A stretch of DNA of 64,000 nt, taken from CAVVEQ01 sp963804865. Its GTDB lineage: Bacteria; Chloroflexota; Anaerolineae; Anaerolineales; Anaerolineaceae. Where the stretch lies: the NCBI GenBank assembly GCA_963804865.1, contig CAWDSH010000042.1, forward strand, positions 434,001 through 498,000. Direction: 5' to 3'. The position numbers and the translations under genes were made by a program. Shown here piece by piece: positions 52,392 to 61,895 of this stretch; within the stretch, counting starts at the first letter, position 1, and every line of letters starts with the position of its first letter. The notes below the pieces were generated by a model that was given only the letters and a program-made list of their open reading frames with translations, did no database searches and was not told the DNA's origin.

Positions 52392-53174
52392 ATGCTGAAA
52401 GAAGCGGTTAAAAACAGCCTGGCAAACACGGCGATCACTGCACTCCGTATATTTGATTCGATCGGATCCACCAATGATGAGGCGTTGAATTGGGCGGCGC
52501 ATGGCGCACCTGATGGTGCCCTGGTATTCGCCGACCATCAGTCAAGCGGCCGTGGAAGACTGAATAGAAACTGGCAGACTGAGCGTGGATCAGCCCTTGC
52601 ATTCAGCCTGATTACCCGACCTGTCGATGAAGAAAAACTGGTTATCGCGCGATTTTCAGCATTGGGAGCAGTGGCTTTATGTGATTGCCTTATACAAGCG
52701 TTCACCTTGCCTGCTGAAATCAAATGGCCTAATGATGTATTGCTCAATCGAAAGAAGACAAGCGGGATACTTACAGAAACTACTTGGAGCGGAGAGCAGA
52801 TCCAGGCTGTGGTTATCGGAATTGGCATCAATGTTGCATGTTCTTCCATATCATCGGACTCTAACTTTGAGTTTGCCGCCACATCCATTGAGGATGAACT
52901 GGGCAGACCGGTGGATAGGATGGAGGTGCTGAAAATGGTAGTCAATTCCTTTTTCGACTGGCGAAAATCAATGGTCAAGCCTGATTTCTTTAATTTCTGG
53001 CAGGAACACCTGGCTTACCGGGGCGAACCTGTCCGCATCATTGAGGACGGCAAAACGATTGCCACCGGGAAGGTGCTCGGGTTGTCCCAGGCGGGAGAGC
53101 TTGAGCTGATTGCTGAAAATGATGCTAAAATAACGGTGATGACCGGTGATGTTCATCTCCGGCCAGTTGGTTAG
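52392..53174 (+). CDS. birA: biotin-protein ligase, catalytic-only type
   Basis: Activates biotin to biotinyl-AMP and attaches it to a lysine of biotin carriers such as acetyl-CoA carboxylase. The 260-residue protein has the biotin-binding segment FADHQSSGRGRLNRNWQTE. The core motif is IKWPNDVLLNRKKTSGILTE, followed by VVIGIGINVAC and a C-terminal SH3-like domain (KVLGLSQAGELELIAE). The N-terminal DNA-binding helix-turn-helix of repressor-type BirA is missing, so it should not regulate transcription. Confidence 0.94.
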   Translation: MLKEAVKNSLANTAITALRIFDSIGSTNDEALNWAAHGAPDGALVFADHQSSGRGRLNRNWQTERGSALAFSLITRPVDEEKLVIARFSALGAVALCDCLIQAFTLPAEIKWPNDVLLNRKKTSGILTETTWSGEQIQAVVIGIGINVACSSISSDSNFEFAATSIEDELGRPVDRMEVLKMVVNSFFDWRKSMVKPDFFNFWQEHLAYRGEPVRIIEDGKTIATGKVLGLSQAGELELIAENDAKITVMTGDVHLRPVG

Positions 53175-53198
53175 AGTGACCCGATCCAGGAGGCTGAC

Positions 53199-53405
53199 AT
53201 GTTAGATGATCTGCGCAACACTGCCAAGGACAAAGCCGAACAGGACGAAGCCTATTACGAAGAAGAGTACCAGGGCAAAAAACAATTCCTTGGGATGACT
53301 GCTCCACAACGTTTCATTGTTGTTTTAATGCTGCTCTTCATGACCTGCATTCTGGGTTCATTTTTCCTGATCATCTTTGGCAAGATCAGCCTGCCATTCT
53401 TTTAA
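53199..53405 (+). CDS. small single-pass membrane protein
   Basis: Not recognised. The 68-residue protein has a charged N-terminus (LRNTAKDKAEQDEAYYEEE) and one membrane helix (FIVVLMLLFMTCILGSFFLI). A GGAGG ribosome site precedes the ATG. It starts 24 bases after birA and is probably co-transcribed; a terminator follows it. Confidence 0.6.
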   Translation: MLDDLRNTAKDKAEQDEAYYEEEYQGKKQFLGMTAPQRFIVVLMLLFMTCILGSFFLIIFGKISLPFF

Positions 53406-53420
53406 TCAATTATGGATTCA

Positions 53421-53453
53421 AAAACTCCCTTCCAAGCGGAAGGGAGTTTTTTT
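53421..53453. terminator. bidirectional terminator between convergent genes
   Basis: An 11-bp stem AACTCCCTTCC/GGAAGGGAGTT with an AAGC loop and long T-run on the plus strand; the gyrA stop is just beyond. Confidence 0.85.
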
Positions 53454-53454
53454 A

Positions 53455-55935
53455 TTATCCTGGTTTTGCTTCAGGCTGATCTTTTTCAGTCTTCTCGGGG
53501 AGTGCGATCATCCTTGCCAATGTGGCAACCGAATCCCCTTCCGGAAGATCCATCAGGTGCATGCCGCGAGCGATGCGGCTGCCTTTCACAATATCCTTTA
53601 CCTTTATGCGGAGGATTACACCGTTGCGGCTGATGATGGTCGCTTCATCAGTCTCCTGGCAAACACGCGCAGCAGCGATCCTGCCTGTCTTGGCCTGGTA
53701 TTTTTCGTCCAAAGTGGCCACGCCCTGCGTCGCGCGGCTTTTTTGTGGATACTCGGTGAGAGACACCCGCTTGCCGAATCCATGATCCGTGATCACCAAC
53801 AATGCGCCTTCAGGTTCGATGACTTCCATGGAAGCCAGGTGATCCCCGGAGCGCAGTTTGATGCCGGTCATACCACCTGCCTGCCGCCCCACAGAACGGA
53901 TCTCCTTTTCAGAGATGCGCAGTGCTTTGCCGTTGGCGGTGACCATGACGATCTCGTCATCACCACTGGTCAATCGCACCCACCCCAATTCATCCTTCTC
54001 CTCCAGATTGATGGCGACAACACCAGATGGGCGGACACTGGCGAATTCAGAAAGAGCCACGCGCTTGATCTTCCCGCGCATGGTTGCCATGGTGAAGAAA
54101 TTTGCTTTCTGGAAATCCGGCACGGCAACCGCTGTTGTGATGCGCTCCCCGGCATCCAGGGCGATCACATTCACAATGGGAATGCCTTTATCGGTGCGGT
54201 TGGCATCCGGGATCTGGTAAGCTTTTTCGGAATAGACTTTTCCGCGATCAGAGAAGAAGAGGACGGTATGCAGTGTGCGCGCCGGGATGACCATCAGGAC
54301 TTCATCCTCTTCGCGGACCGTCTGCCCTGAGACGCCGCGTCCCCCGCGCACCTGGGTGCGATAGAGATTGGAAGCCACGCGTTTGATATAGCCACGCTGG
54401 GTAAAAGAGATCAGGATGGGCTCATCGGGAACGATATCCTCTTCGTTGATCTCCTGGACTTCCTCAACCTGGAGGCGGGTGCGGCGTTCATCGCCATATT
54501 TTTCACGGATTTCATCCATATCCGCCTTTATCACTTCAAGAATCTTCTTGGGATGATTCAAAAGATCATCCAGAAAGGCAATGCGTTCTAGGAGCTGGGT
54601 ATGCTCATCTTCAATCTTCTGACGTTCGAGGGCGGCTAGCCGGCGGAGCTGCATATCCAGGATCGCCTGAGCCTGCATCTCACTCAGGTTGAAACGCTGC
54701 ATCAGGCGGTTTTTGGCTTCATCTGCATCCGGCGATTCTTTGATGGTCTTGATCACATCATCAAGATTGGCAAGCGCGATCAACAAGCCATCCAGTATAT
54801 GGGCACGGGCAAGGGCTTTTTCGAGCTCGAATTTAGTACGCCGGGTAATCACCAGGTGGCGGTGTTCGATAAAAACCTGCAGTGCGCGTTTAAGGGAAAG
54901 ATGGCGCGGTTCGTTATCGATCAAGGCGAGGAGGTTGATGCTGAAGGTCGATTGAAGGGGGGTGAATTTATAAAGCTGGTTGAGAACCTTGCGGGCATTG
55001 GCACTGCGCTTGAGTTCAATGACAATGCTCATCCCGCGGCGGTCGGATTCATCGCGCAGATCCGAGATCATATCGATTCTTCCATCACGGACCAGCTCAG
55101 CAATTCGTTCGATCAATCCAGACTTATTTACCTGGAAGGGGATCTCGGTGATGACGATGGAATTACGACTGCCCTTGATCTCTTCGATATGAGCCAGACC
55201 CCTTACGGTCAACTTCCCGCGACCGGTGCTGTAAGCCTGGAGAATGCCTTCCTTGCCGACGATCACACCACCCGTCGGGAAATCAGGTCCAGGGAGGAAT
55301 TTCATCAATTCCTCAACCGTGATCTCATCGCGATCATCGTAATGTTCGATGAGGTGATTGATCGCCAGGCACAGCTCGCGCAAGTTGTGCGGCGGGATAT
55401 TGGTGGCCATACCGACCGCGATACCCGAAGCGCCATTCAGAAGAAGATTGGGAAGTCGGGAAGGCAGGACCAATGGTTCCTGCAGCGTCCCGTCAAAATT
55501 ATCAATGAAATCCACCGTTTTGGCATCGATATCAGCCAGCATTTCCTCAGAAGTGTGCGCCAGGCGCGCCTCGGTATAGCGCATGGCAGCCGGCATATCG
55601 CCATCCACGGAACCGAAGTTGCCCTGGCCATCCACCAGCGGATAGCGCATGGAAAAATCCTGCGCCAGGCGCGCCATGGCTTCATAGACTGCCAAATCGC
55701 CATGCGGATGATACTTGCCGAGAACTTCACCGACGATACGGGCAGATTTCTTGTATGGCGTGTTTGCACGGATGCCCATATCCATCATGGCATACAGGAT
55801 GCGACGGTGGACAGGTTTTAAACCATCCCGCGCATCAGGCAGGGCGCGTGCCACGATCACGCTCATGGCGTAATCGAGATACGCCGTGCGCATCTGCTCA
55901 TCAATATCGACTGATTGAACGGTGCCGATTTCCAT
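53455..55935 (-). CDS. gyrA: DNA gyrase subunit A
   Basis: Breaks and rejoins DNA in negative supercoiling together with GyrB. The 826-residue protein has the winged-helix catalytic region with VHRRILYAMMDMG and the active Tyr120 in AAMRYTEARL. The tower domain and the C-terminal six-bladed pinwheel with repeated strands are present; RGGRGVSGQTVREED corresponds to the GyrA box (Q-R-R-G-G-K-G). The resistance-determining segment reads HPHGDLAVYEAMARLAQ. Leu81 replaces the usual Ser (Ser83 in E. coli) and Glu85 the usual Asp87. A ribosome site AGGA precedes ATG 55935. GyrB is not in this window. Confidence 0.96.
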   Translation of the reverse strand: MEIGTVQSVDIDEQMRTAYLDYAMSVIVARALPDARDGLKPVHRRILYAMMDMGIRANTPYKKSARIVGEVLGKYHPHGDLAVYEAMARLAQDFSMRYPLVDGQGNFGSVDGDMPAAMRYTEARLAHTSEEMLADIDAKTVDFIDNFDGTLQEPLVLPSRLPNLLLNGASGIAVGMATNIPPHNLRELCLAINHLIEHYDDRDEITVEELMKFLPGPDFPTGGVIVGKEGILQAYSTGRGKLTVRGLAHIEEIKGSRNSIVITEIPFQVNKSGLIERIAELVRDGRIDMISDLRDESDRRGMSIVIELKRSANARKVLNQLYKFTPLQSTFSINLLALIDNEPRHLSLKRALQVFIEHRHLVITRRTKFELEKALARAHILDGLLIALANLDDVIKTIKESPDADEAKNRLMQRFNLSEMQAQAILDMQLRRLAALERQKIEDEHTQLLERIAFLDDLLNHPKKILEVIKADMDEIREKYGDERRTRLQVEEVQEINEEDIVPDEPILISFTQRGYIKRVASNLYRTQVRGGRGVSGQTVREEDEVLMVIPARTLHTVLFFSDRGKVYSEKAYQIPDANRTDKGIPIVNVIALDAGERITTAVAVPDFQKANFFTMATMRGKIKRVALSEFASVRPSGVVAINLEEKDELGWVRLTSGDDEIVMVTANGKALRISEKEIRSVGRQAGGMTGIKLRSGDHLASMEVIEPEGALLVITDHGFGKRVSLTEYPQKSRATQGVATLDEKYQAKTGRIAAARVCQETDEATIISRNGVILRIKVKDIVKGSRIARGMHLMDLPEGDSVATLARMIALPEKTEKDQPEAKPG

Positions 55936-56065
55936 AATTAATCCTATTTTTGATCAGTAACTCTTATTTCGCGATGGGGGAATCGCAGAGAGCGATTATA
56001 ACCCATTCGAATCCACCCGATGGATTTCTTAAGATAGGTACAGCATCAATGAATGCGAAACAAAT

Positions 56066-56071
56066 TATAAT
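56066..56071 (+). promoter_or_regulatory. TATAAT -10 box for pstS, probably leaderless
   Basis: A perfect TATAAT ends eight bases before the ATG at 56080. No Pho-box-like direct repeat is obvious upstream. Confidence 0.5.
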
Positions 56072-56079
56072 TCACCCGG

Positions 56080-56959
56080 ATGAAGCACTTTTTCCGATCG
56101 GTCGTAATCATCGGTTTGTTATTGATAACCGCCTGCACCAGCGGGGATTCATCGCAGGATTCCGGAGGTAATTCCGTTGTGATCAATAACATGGGGTCAG
56201 ATACCATGGTGAACCTGGCACTGGCCTGGGCGGAACAGCTATCAACAGCTGCACCCGGAAATGCAGATTTCCGTGACAGGTGGCGGCTCGGGAACGGGAA
56301 TTGCCGCGCTGGTCAATGAAACGATCGATATTGCCAATGCTTCCCGGCGAATAAAAAGCGAGGAGATCGATGAAGCGGAAGCCAATGGTTTTACCCCGGT
56401 GGAATTCACCGTATCCGGGGATGCCATTGCCGTGATCGTCAATCCTGCCAACCCGGTACATGAGCTCACCCTCGAACAAATCTCCAGCATCTATAAATGC
56501 GAGATCAATAATTGGAGCGAGGTGGGTGGGGATGACCGACCGATCGTACGGCTTTCACGGGAATCGAATTCAGGGACTCACGTCTACTTCCTGGAGCAGG
56601 TGGTCCGTTTGGGTGACGGCGATGATGAATCCATCTTCTGCCCGCGGACGCTGCTGCTGCCTTCCTCTGAAGGGATCATTGCCGAGGTGCGCGATAATCC
56701 GAACGCCCTGGGATATGACGGATTGGGATACGTGACGGATGAAGTGAAGGTGATCTCCGTGGCAAGGTCAGCGGAGGAAGGGTATGTCTACCCATCGGTT
56801 GCGACCGTCAATGATGGGACTTACCCAATTGCGAGGGACCTTTATATGTACACGCGCGGTGAGCCGCAGGGTACCCTGCTCGAATACATCAACTGGATTT
56901 TTTCTCAAGAAGCGCAAGAAATCGTCAAGGATCAAGGCTTTGTGCCTGTAACGAAATGA
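56080..56959 (+). CDS. pstS: phosphate ABC transporter substrate-binding lipoprotein PstS, one frame break
   Basis: Captures phosphate outside the membrane for PstCAB. Repaired length about 292 residues. The signal peptide ends in the lipobox LITAC (Cys19), followed by a Ser/Gly spacer. The first frame reads NSVVINNMGSDTMVNLALAW. The second, after removing one G near 56232, continues NSYQQLHPEMQISVTGGGSG, the conserved phosphate-binding loop. Further signatures are NASRRIKSEEIDEAEA, the ligand residues in SRESNSGTHVYFLEQVV and the C-terminal YINWIFSQEAQEIVKDQGF. It opens the pst operon. Confidence 0.92.
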
Positions 56960-57860
56960 AGCGTCAATCCAATGCCATCCGCATCGATCGCAACATCACG
57001 GCCATCATTAAAGTGGCTGGATACTCGAGCATCCTTTTCGTCACGCTTATATTCCTTTTCCTGATGCGGGAAGGTCTGCCGACCCTCAAAGAAACCGACC
57101 TGAAAGACCTTTTCAGCTGCGATATGGTATCCCATCGAAGGATATTTCGGCATCCTGCCGCTGCTGCTGGGTTCTTTGCTGGTCACGGTAACGGCTGTGC
57201 TGGTTGCGCTGCCCTTTGGAATTGGCACCGCGATATTCATATCGGAAGTTGCGCCTCCAATCATCAAGGAGATCCTTAAACCGCTGATGGAAATTCTCGC
57301 CGGGCTGCCTTCGGTTGTGCTGGGCTTCCTGGGGATCATCATCCTGGTACCGGCGATCCGCAGACTGTTGGGCATTCCCACCGGGTTGAGCGCTTTTACC
57401 GGAGCTGTGCTGCTCGGGATGATCGCCATTCCCACCATTGTCTCGATCGCGGAAGACGCGCTGAATGCAGTTCCGCAATCCTACCGCCAGGCAGCCATCG
57501 CCATGGGTGCCACCCGCTGGCAGACGATCTGGGGGGTGACTGTTCCGGCAGCGCGCACGGGGATCCTGACGGCCATCATGCTGGGCATCGGGCGCACGCT
57601 GGGCGAGACCATGGCAGTGATGATGGTCACCGGCAACGCGCCGGTGCTGCCTGACTCTTCTGAACGCTTTCTTCCTGCCGATCCGCACCATGACCGCGAC
57701 CATCGCCTCGGAAATGGGTGAGGTCGCCACCGGCAGCCCGCATTATCACGTCCTGTTTTTCATCGGCATCGTCCTCTTCGTTTTTTCATTGATCATCAAT
57801 GTGGCTGCCTCGTGGGTCAGCTTTTCCAGGCGCAAACGCAGTGAGAGGATACTTTCATGA
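56956..57860 (+). CDS. pstC: phosphate ABC transporter permease PstC, two frame breaks
   Basis: Membrane channel subunit; about 300 residues with six helices when repaired. The start ATG overlaps the pstS stop (ATGA). Frame one covers the first helix and DLKDLFS. Frame two covers AAIWYPIEGYFGILPLLLGS to GETMAVMMVTGNAPV, with the ABC coupling helix EDALNAVPQSYRQAAIAMGA. Frame three covers FFLPIRTMTATIASEMGEVA onward. Extra bases near 57109 and 57653 separate them. Its own stop (57858-57860) overlaps the pstA ATG in ATGA form. Confidence 0.92.
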
Positions 57861-58732
57861 AAGCCGGCAGCTTCGGCGAACCGATCTCGACGGCGCATTG
57901 GAAGCAGCGCATCGGTGACAGCCTGCTCTGGTTGATCAGCTTTGGGACCGTGCTGCCCATCGTGGGGATCGTGGTTTACATCATTGCAAAAGGCGCACCC
58001 GCGATCAGCTGGGAATTCCTGACCAGCATGCCCTCCAACGGGATGCGTGAAGGCGGCATCCTGCCGGCCATCATTGGCACCGTGCTGCTCACACTGGGGA
58101 CAGCGATATTTGCAGTGCCGCTGGGGGTGGCAGCGGGCATCTATATCGCCGAGTATGCGGTGGATAACAAATGGACGCGTTTGATCCGCATCGCCATCAT
58201 CAGCCTGGCTGGCATCCCTTCGGTGGTCTTTGGGCTATTTGGATTGGGATTGTTTGTGCTCTTTTTCAAACTGGGCACCAGCATCCTGGCGGCTTCACTG
58301 ACCCTTTCCATCATGACCCTGCCGGTGATCATCAGCACCACCGAAGAAGCGCTGCGCACCGTGCCAAATGCCTTCCGCGTGGTGAGCATTTCGCTGGGCG
58401 CCACCCGCTGGCAGACCATCTGGCGGGTGATCCTGCCGCAAGCCATGCCCGGGATATTGACCGGTGTGATCCTGGGGCTGGAGCGCGCAGCCGGAGAGAC
58501 CGCGCCCATCCTGTTCACCGGGGCGACTTTCTTCCTTCCCAGGCTGCCAAATTCGATCCTCGATCCGACCATGGCGCTGCCCTATCATATTTTTGTCATC
58601 TCCACCCAGGTGCCGGGAATGCCGGTGGAGATCCAGTACGGCACCGTGCTGGTGCTGCTGGTTTTCGTTTTGAGCATGAACATGATCGCGACGATCATCC
58701 GCTCGCGGGCCAGGGCGAAACGGCAATGGTGA
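57857..58732 (+). CDS. pstA: phosphate ABC transporter permease PstA
   Basis: Second membrane subunit of the phosphate channel; 291 residues, intact. Six helices are apparent. The coupling segment EEALRTVPNAFRVVSISLGATRW is followed by LPQAMPGILTGVILGLERA and the typical AAGETAPILFTGA. It is translationally coupled to pstC. The same ATRWQTIW helix pattern occurs in PstC, as expected for paralogous subunits. Confidence 0.95.
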   Translation: MKAGSFGEPISTAHWKQRIGDSLLWLISFGTVLPIVGIVVYIIAKGAPAISWEFLTSMPSNGMREGGILPAIIGTVLLTLGTAIFAVPLGVAAGIYIAEYAVDNKWTRLIRIAIISLAGIPSVVFGLFGLGLFVLFFKLGTSILAASLTLSIMTLPVIISTTEEALRTVPNAFRVVSISLGATRWQTIWRVILPQAMPGILTGVILGLERAAGETAPILFTGATFFLPRLPNSILDPTMALPYHIFVISTQVPGMPVEIQYGTVLVLLVFVLSMNMIATIIRSRARAKRQW

Positions 58733-58737
58733 GATCC

Positions 58738-59493
58738 ATGGACGTGATCCGCTTTGAGGATTTTTCACTGACCTACTCGGATAATGCCGAGAGCCTGCGC
58801 AATATCAACCTTGGGATCAAGGCCAACGCGATCAACGTCCTGTTCGGTCCGGCGGGTGGGGGTAAATCCTCCTTGCTCAGGGCGATCAACCGTCTGAACG
58901 ACCTGGCGGACATCAAGGAACTGAGTGGAAAAATCACCTTCAAGGGAAAGAATATCCTGGACCCGGATATCAATGTCACGGATCTTAGACGCAAAATCGG
59001 CATCGTTTTCTCACGCCCCATGCCGCTGCCGCTGACCATTTATCAGAACGTGAGTTATGGGCTGGAAATGGCCGGCGAGCATGACCGCAACATCCTGGAC
59101 AAGGCGGTTGAGAAAGCGCTTAAGCTGGGTGTGCTCTGGGATGAAGTCGGGGACAGGCTGCATGATCCCGCGACAGCCATTTCCGGCGGGCAGCAGCAGC
59201 GCTTGTGCCTGGCGCGGGTGCTGGCGCTCGAACCGGAGGTGATCCTGCTGGATGAGCCGACTTCCGCGCTCGACCCGGTCTCGACCGCCAAGATCGAGCA
59301 CCTGCTGCAGGAATTGAAGAAGGATTACACCATCATCCTGGTGCCGCACAACGTGCAGCAGGCGGCGCGCATGGCGGATTACGCTGCCTTCTTCCTGCAG
59401 GGGGAGTTGGTCGAATACGGCGAAGGCAAGCAGCTCTTCGTTTCGCCTAAAGACAAGCGAACGGAGGATTATGTGGAGGGCAGGTTTGGGTAA
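58738..59493 (+). CDS. pstB: phosphate ABC transporter ATP-binding protein PstB
   Basis: Powers phosphate import. The 251-residue ATPase has Walker A GPAGGGKSSLLRAINRLND, the ABC signature ISGGQQQRLCLARVLA, Walker B VILLDEPTSALDP and the H-loop ILVPHNVQQAARM. PstB-specific sequences such as LDPDINVTDLRRKIGIVF are present. ATG 58726 is a possible alternative start that adds four residues. The ribosome site is weak for either, consistent with coupling to pstA, whose stop lies six bases before. No phoU or PhoR/PhoB genes follow. Confidence 0.95.
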   Translation: MDVIRFEDFSLTYSDNAESLRNINLGIKANAINVLFGPAGGGKSSLLRAINRLNDLADIKELSGKITFKGKNILDPDINVTDLRRKIGIVFSRPMPLPLTIYQNVSYGLEMAGEHDRNILDKAVEKALKLGVLWDEVGDRLHDPATAISGGQQQRLCLARVLALEPEVILLDEPTSALDPVSTAKIEHLLQELKKDYTIILVPHNVQQAARMADYAAFFLQGELVEYGEGKQLFVSPKDKRTEDYVEGRFG

Positions 59494-59496
59494 TTC

Positions 59497-59525
59497 TTGT
59501 GATTTGATTCTGGCTGTGATAAAAT
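59497..59525 (+). promoter_or_regulatory. promoter of tRNA-Val(CAC)
   Basis: TTGTGA (59497-59502), a 17-base spacer and TAAAAT (59520-59525), ten bases before the tRNA. Confidence 0.65.
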
Positions 59526-59534
59526 CGAAATGAT

Positions 59535-59609
<75 letters not shown>

Positions 59610-59612
59610 CGT

Positions 59613-59640
59613 AGACTCCCGATTATTGGGAGTCTTTTTT
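59613..59640 (+). terminator. intrinsic terminator of tRNA-Val(CAC)
   Basis: An 8-bp stem AGACTCCC/GGGAGTCT (59613-59620 with 59628-59635) followed by TTTTT. Confidence 0.82.
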
Positions 59641-59850
59641 GTCACATCCGTGTCCCCATTGAGGGGATGAGAAGGTCCGGACACCCCTGCGGGGTGCGGG
59701 TACCCCAATCGGGTATGCATGTTCGAGCGCTCTCGCGAAGCACTCCTAATTCTTGTGTAGGGGTCACAGCATCTGTGCCCCTTCGAGGGTAAAGATTCGA
59801 GCCCTTCGCAAAGCATTCGATGCCTTCGTCAGGGGTAAATCCTTGGGTAC
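59641..59850 (+). repeat. degenerate tRNA-Val(CAC) pieces separated by palindromes
   Basis: After the terminator the sequence repeats parts of the tRNA in order. TCACATCCGTG (59642-59652) copies anticodon loop and stem. AGGTCCGGA (59673-59681) copies the variable/T-arm start. GTTCGAGCGCTCTCGCG (59721-59737) copies the T-arm and acceptor with 16 of 17 bases the same. A second, weaker T-arm copy, GATTCGAGCCCTTCGC, lies at 59794-59809. The pieces are split by palindromes that are absent from the tRNA: TCCCC/GGGGA (59653-59667), CACCCC/GGGGTG (59682-59696), GGGTACCCC...GGGTA, and GGGGTCACAG/CTGTGCCCC (59759-59781). The rest of this stretch up to the palindrome at 59873 holds nothing else I can identify. 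Confidence 0.78.
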
Positions 59851-59872
59851 TCGCACCCACCAAATAATTAGA

Positions 59873-59901
59873 GTAGGGGCGACCTGGCAGGTCGCCCCTA
59901 C
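59873..59901. repeat. perfect 14-bp REP-like palindrome
   Basis: GTAGGGGCGACCTG and CAGGTCGCCCCTAC face each other with one base between. Its outer GTAGGGG is also seen in the smaller palindrome at 59757. Palindromes of this GTAGGGGCG type are interspersed in many Chloroflexota genomes, as I recall. It may also help end the transcript of the permease gene to its right. Confidence 0.7.
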
Positions 59902-59921
59902 TTGCTTGTTCATTTCGAAGT

Positions 59922-60843
59922 TTATTCCCGTTTATATGGTTTCAGTACTGCGGCGGGACCGGTGGCACGGCGACCGGTGATCGCCAGGGCGACGATGGTC
60001 ACGATGTAGGGTAGGGCGAGGAAGAACTCGTACGGCAGATCCAGGCCGGTGGTCTGCAGCCGCAGCTGGAGGGCGAAGACGCCGCCAAATAAAAGCGCGC
60101 CCCAGAGCACGCGTACCGGCTGCCAGTTGGCGAAGATGATCAGCGCGATGCACACCCAGCCACGCCCTGCGATCATACCGAAAGTAAAGGATCCGAGCTG
60201 GGCGAGGGTGAGGAACGAGCCGCCCACCGCCATCAAGCCGCCCCCGATCGCGAGGGCGATATAGCGGGTGAGATACACATTCACCCCGGCTGCATCGGCC
60301 GCCTCCGGATTTTCACCGACCGCGCGCATATCCAGCCCAAAATTCGTGCGGTAGATCACCCACCAGACCAGGGGAACCAGCAGGAACGCGATGTAGGTCA
60401 ACGCGTACTGCGAGAGGACGTCACCCAGGACCGGTAAATTCTGTAAAAACGTGAACTGCGGGAAAGGCTCGATCTTGGGAGGAAGCTGGCTCTCCCCGAA
60501 AATAACGCGAAAGAAGAAAGAGCGAGAGGGCGGTGAGCAGCAGGGTGATGCCCAAACCGGACACGTGCTGGTTGACGCCCAGCTTTACTGAGAAGAACGC
60601 CATCAACAGTCCGGCAAGCATGCCAGCGATAAGGGCAGCCAGAACCCCCAACCAGAGGTTACCGGTGAAGGAGGCGACGGTGAATCCGACGAAAGCTCCC
60701 ATGAACATGGTGCCTTCAATTCCAAGATTCAAGACGCCAGCTCGCTCACAGAAGAGCTCACCCATGGTACCGAATAATAAAGGCGTTGATACGCGCAGTG
60801 TGGCGGCGAGCAGGTTTTGGATGAATATGAGTATCTCCATCAT
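59922..60843 (-). CDS. BMP-type ABC transporter permease (second subunit), one frame break
   Basis: One of two membrane subunits of a nucleoside/purine importer. Repaired length about 306 residues with eight or more helices. The first frame has LLFGTMGELFCERAGVLNLG and KLGVNQHVSGLGITLLLTAL. The second, after removing one base near 60514, continues FFRVIFGESQLPPKIEPF and has DMRAVGENPEAADAAGVNV, the coupling region of the family, and ALIIFANWQPVRVLWGALLF. Its ATG overlaps the stop of the preceding permease gene (ATGA). Confidence 0.88.
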
Positions 60844-61895
60844 GACCTCTTGAGCCGGTAATTACGCAGCAGGAACATGGCCAAGGTGACCAGCAGGAGC
60901 GTCGCCTGGACGACATCTCCCAGGTACGAAGATACATTGAGCGACCGGCTGACGGATTGAGAACCGGTGCTGATAAGACCGAGGAAGGTGGATGCCAGGG
61001 CAGCTCCCAATGGGTTGAGATTTCCCAACGTGGCAGCGATGATGCCGCTGTACCCGTATCCCCCAGACATGGAATCAATGAGGTGAAAATGGATACCCGC
61101 CACCTCGCTGACCCCGGCAAGCCCGGCGATCCCACCGCTGATCAGCGCGGTGATGAAGATCGTCCGGTGGACGTTGACCCCCATGAAGCGGGCGGCTTCC
61201 TGTCCCATCCCGACGGCGCGCATGCGCAGCCCGAGACCTGTGCGGGAGAGGATGAACCAGACCACCCCCACGGCCAGGAGGGCGACAATGAAACCGAAGT
61301 GCAGGCGGGAGCGCTCCAGCAGCTTGGGCATTTCGGTCACGGCGGCGATGGTGGGTGACTGCGGCCAGTTCGAAACCGGGTCCCGCCAGGGACCGTTGAG
61401 AAGGGCTGATATGATGAAAATAATGACGGAATTCATCAAAAGGGTGGTCACCACCTCATCGACAGCCAGTTTTACTTTAAGCAGCGCAGGGATCAGCGCC
61501 CAAAGCATGCCGGCGATGAATCCACCGACCAACATCAACGGCACGGCCAGGATGGCAGGCAGTCCACCCAGGACGATGCCAAGCCAGGCAGCAGCAATAG
61601 CACCGGCACAGAACTGCCCTTCCGCGCCTATATTCCAGTAACCCGACGCGAACGCCAGTGTCACCGAGGCTCCCGTGAGCAGCAGGGGCGTGGATTTTAC
61701 CAACAATTCCAACGCGCTCACACGGGTTGTAAAGGGGGAAATGAGAAAATAGTAATACGCCTCGAATGGATTCGCCCTGGCGATCAGGATGAATATCGAG
61801 GTCACCAGAAACGTGACCAGGACGGCCAGCAGCGGGATGAGGGCACCATACCAGGCGGGAGCTGGTGAGCGCACAAGACGGAGCTTACCCTTCAT
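60840..61895 (-). CDS. BMP-type ABC transporter permease (first subunit)
   Basis: Membrane subunit of 351 residues, intact, of the YufP/NupP class. Characteristic are PLLLTGASVTLAFASGYWNI, GAEGQFCAGAIAAAWLG, VDEVVTTLLMNSVIIFIISA and the coupling helix GLRMRAVGMGQEAARFMGVN. About ten helices. The start at 61895 overlaps the end of the upstream ATPase gene by 11 bases and is preferred to 61916. Confidence 0.92.
   Translation of the reverse strand: MKGKLRLVRSPAPAWYGALIPLLAVLVTFLVTSIFILIARANPFEAYYYFLISPFTTRVSALELLVKSTPLLLTGASVTLAFASGYWNIGAEGQFCAGAIAAAWLGIVLGGLPAILAVPLMLVGGFIAGMLWALIPALLKVKLAVDEVVTTLLMNSVIIFIISALLNGPWRDPVSNWPQSPTIAAVTEMPKLLERSRLHFGFIVALLAVGVVWFILSRTGLGLRMRAVGMGQEAARFMGVNVHRTIFITALISGGIAGLAGVSEVAGIHFHLIDSMSGGYGYSGIIAATLGNLNPLGAALASTFLGLISTGSQSVSRSLNVSSYLGDVVQATLLLVTLAMFLLRNYRLKRS

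Noticed and set aside
54799..55821. A 340-codon plus-strand frame opposite gyrA
   Set aside because: It is a shadow of the well-supported gyrA frame and has no independent signals. The same applies to long frames at 889-1650 (minus) and 2538-3488 (plus).
56080..57860. Functional recoding of pstS and pstC by programmed +1 frameshifting
   Set aside because: Three breaks within 1.5 kb, with no shared slippery site or stem, and the same defect in unrelated genes, make base errors more likely.
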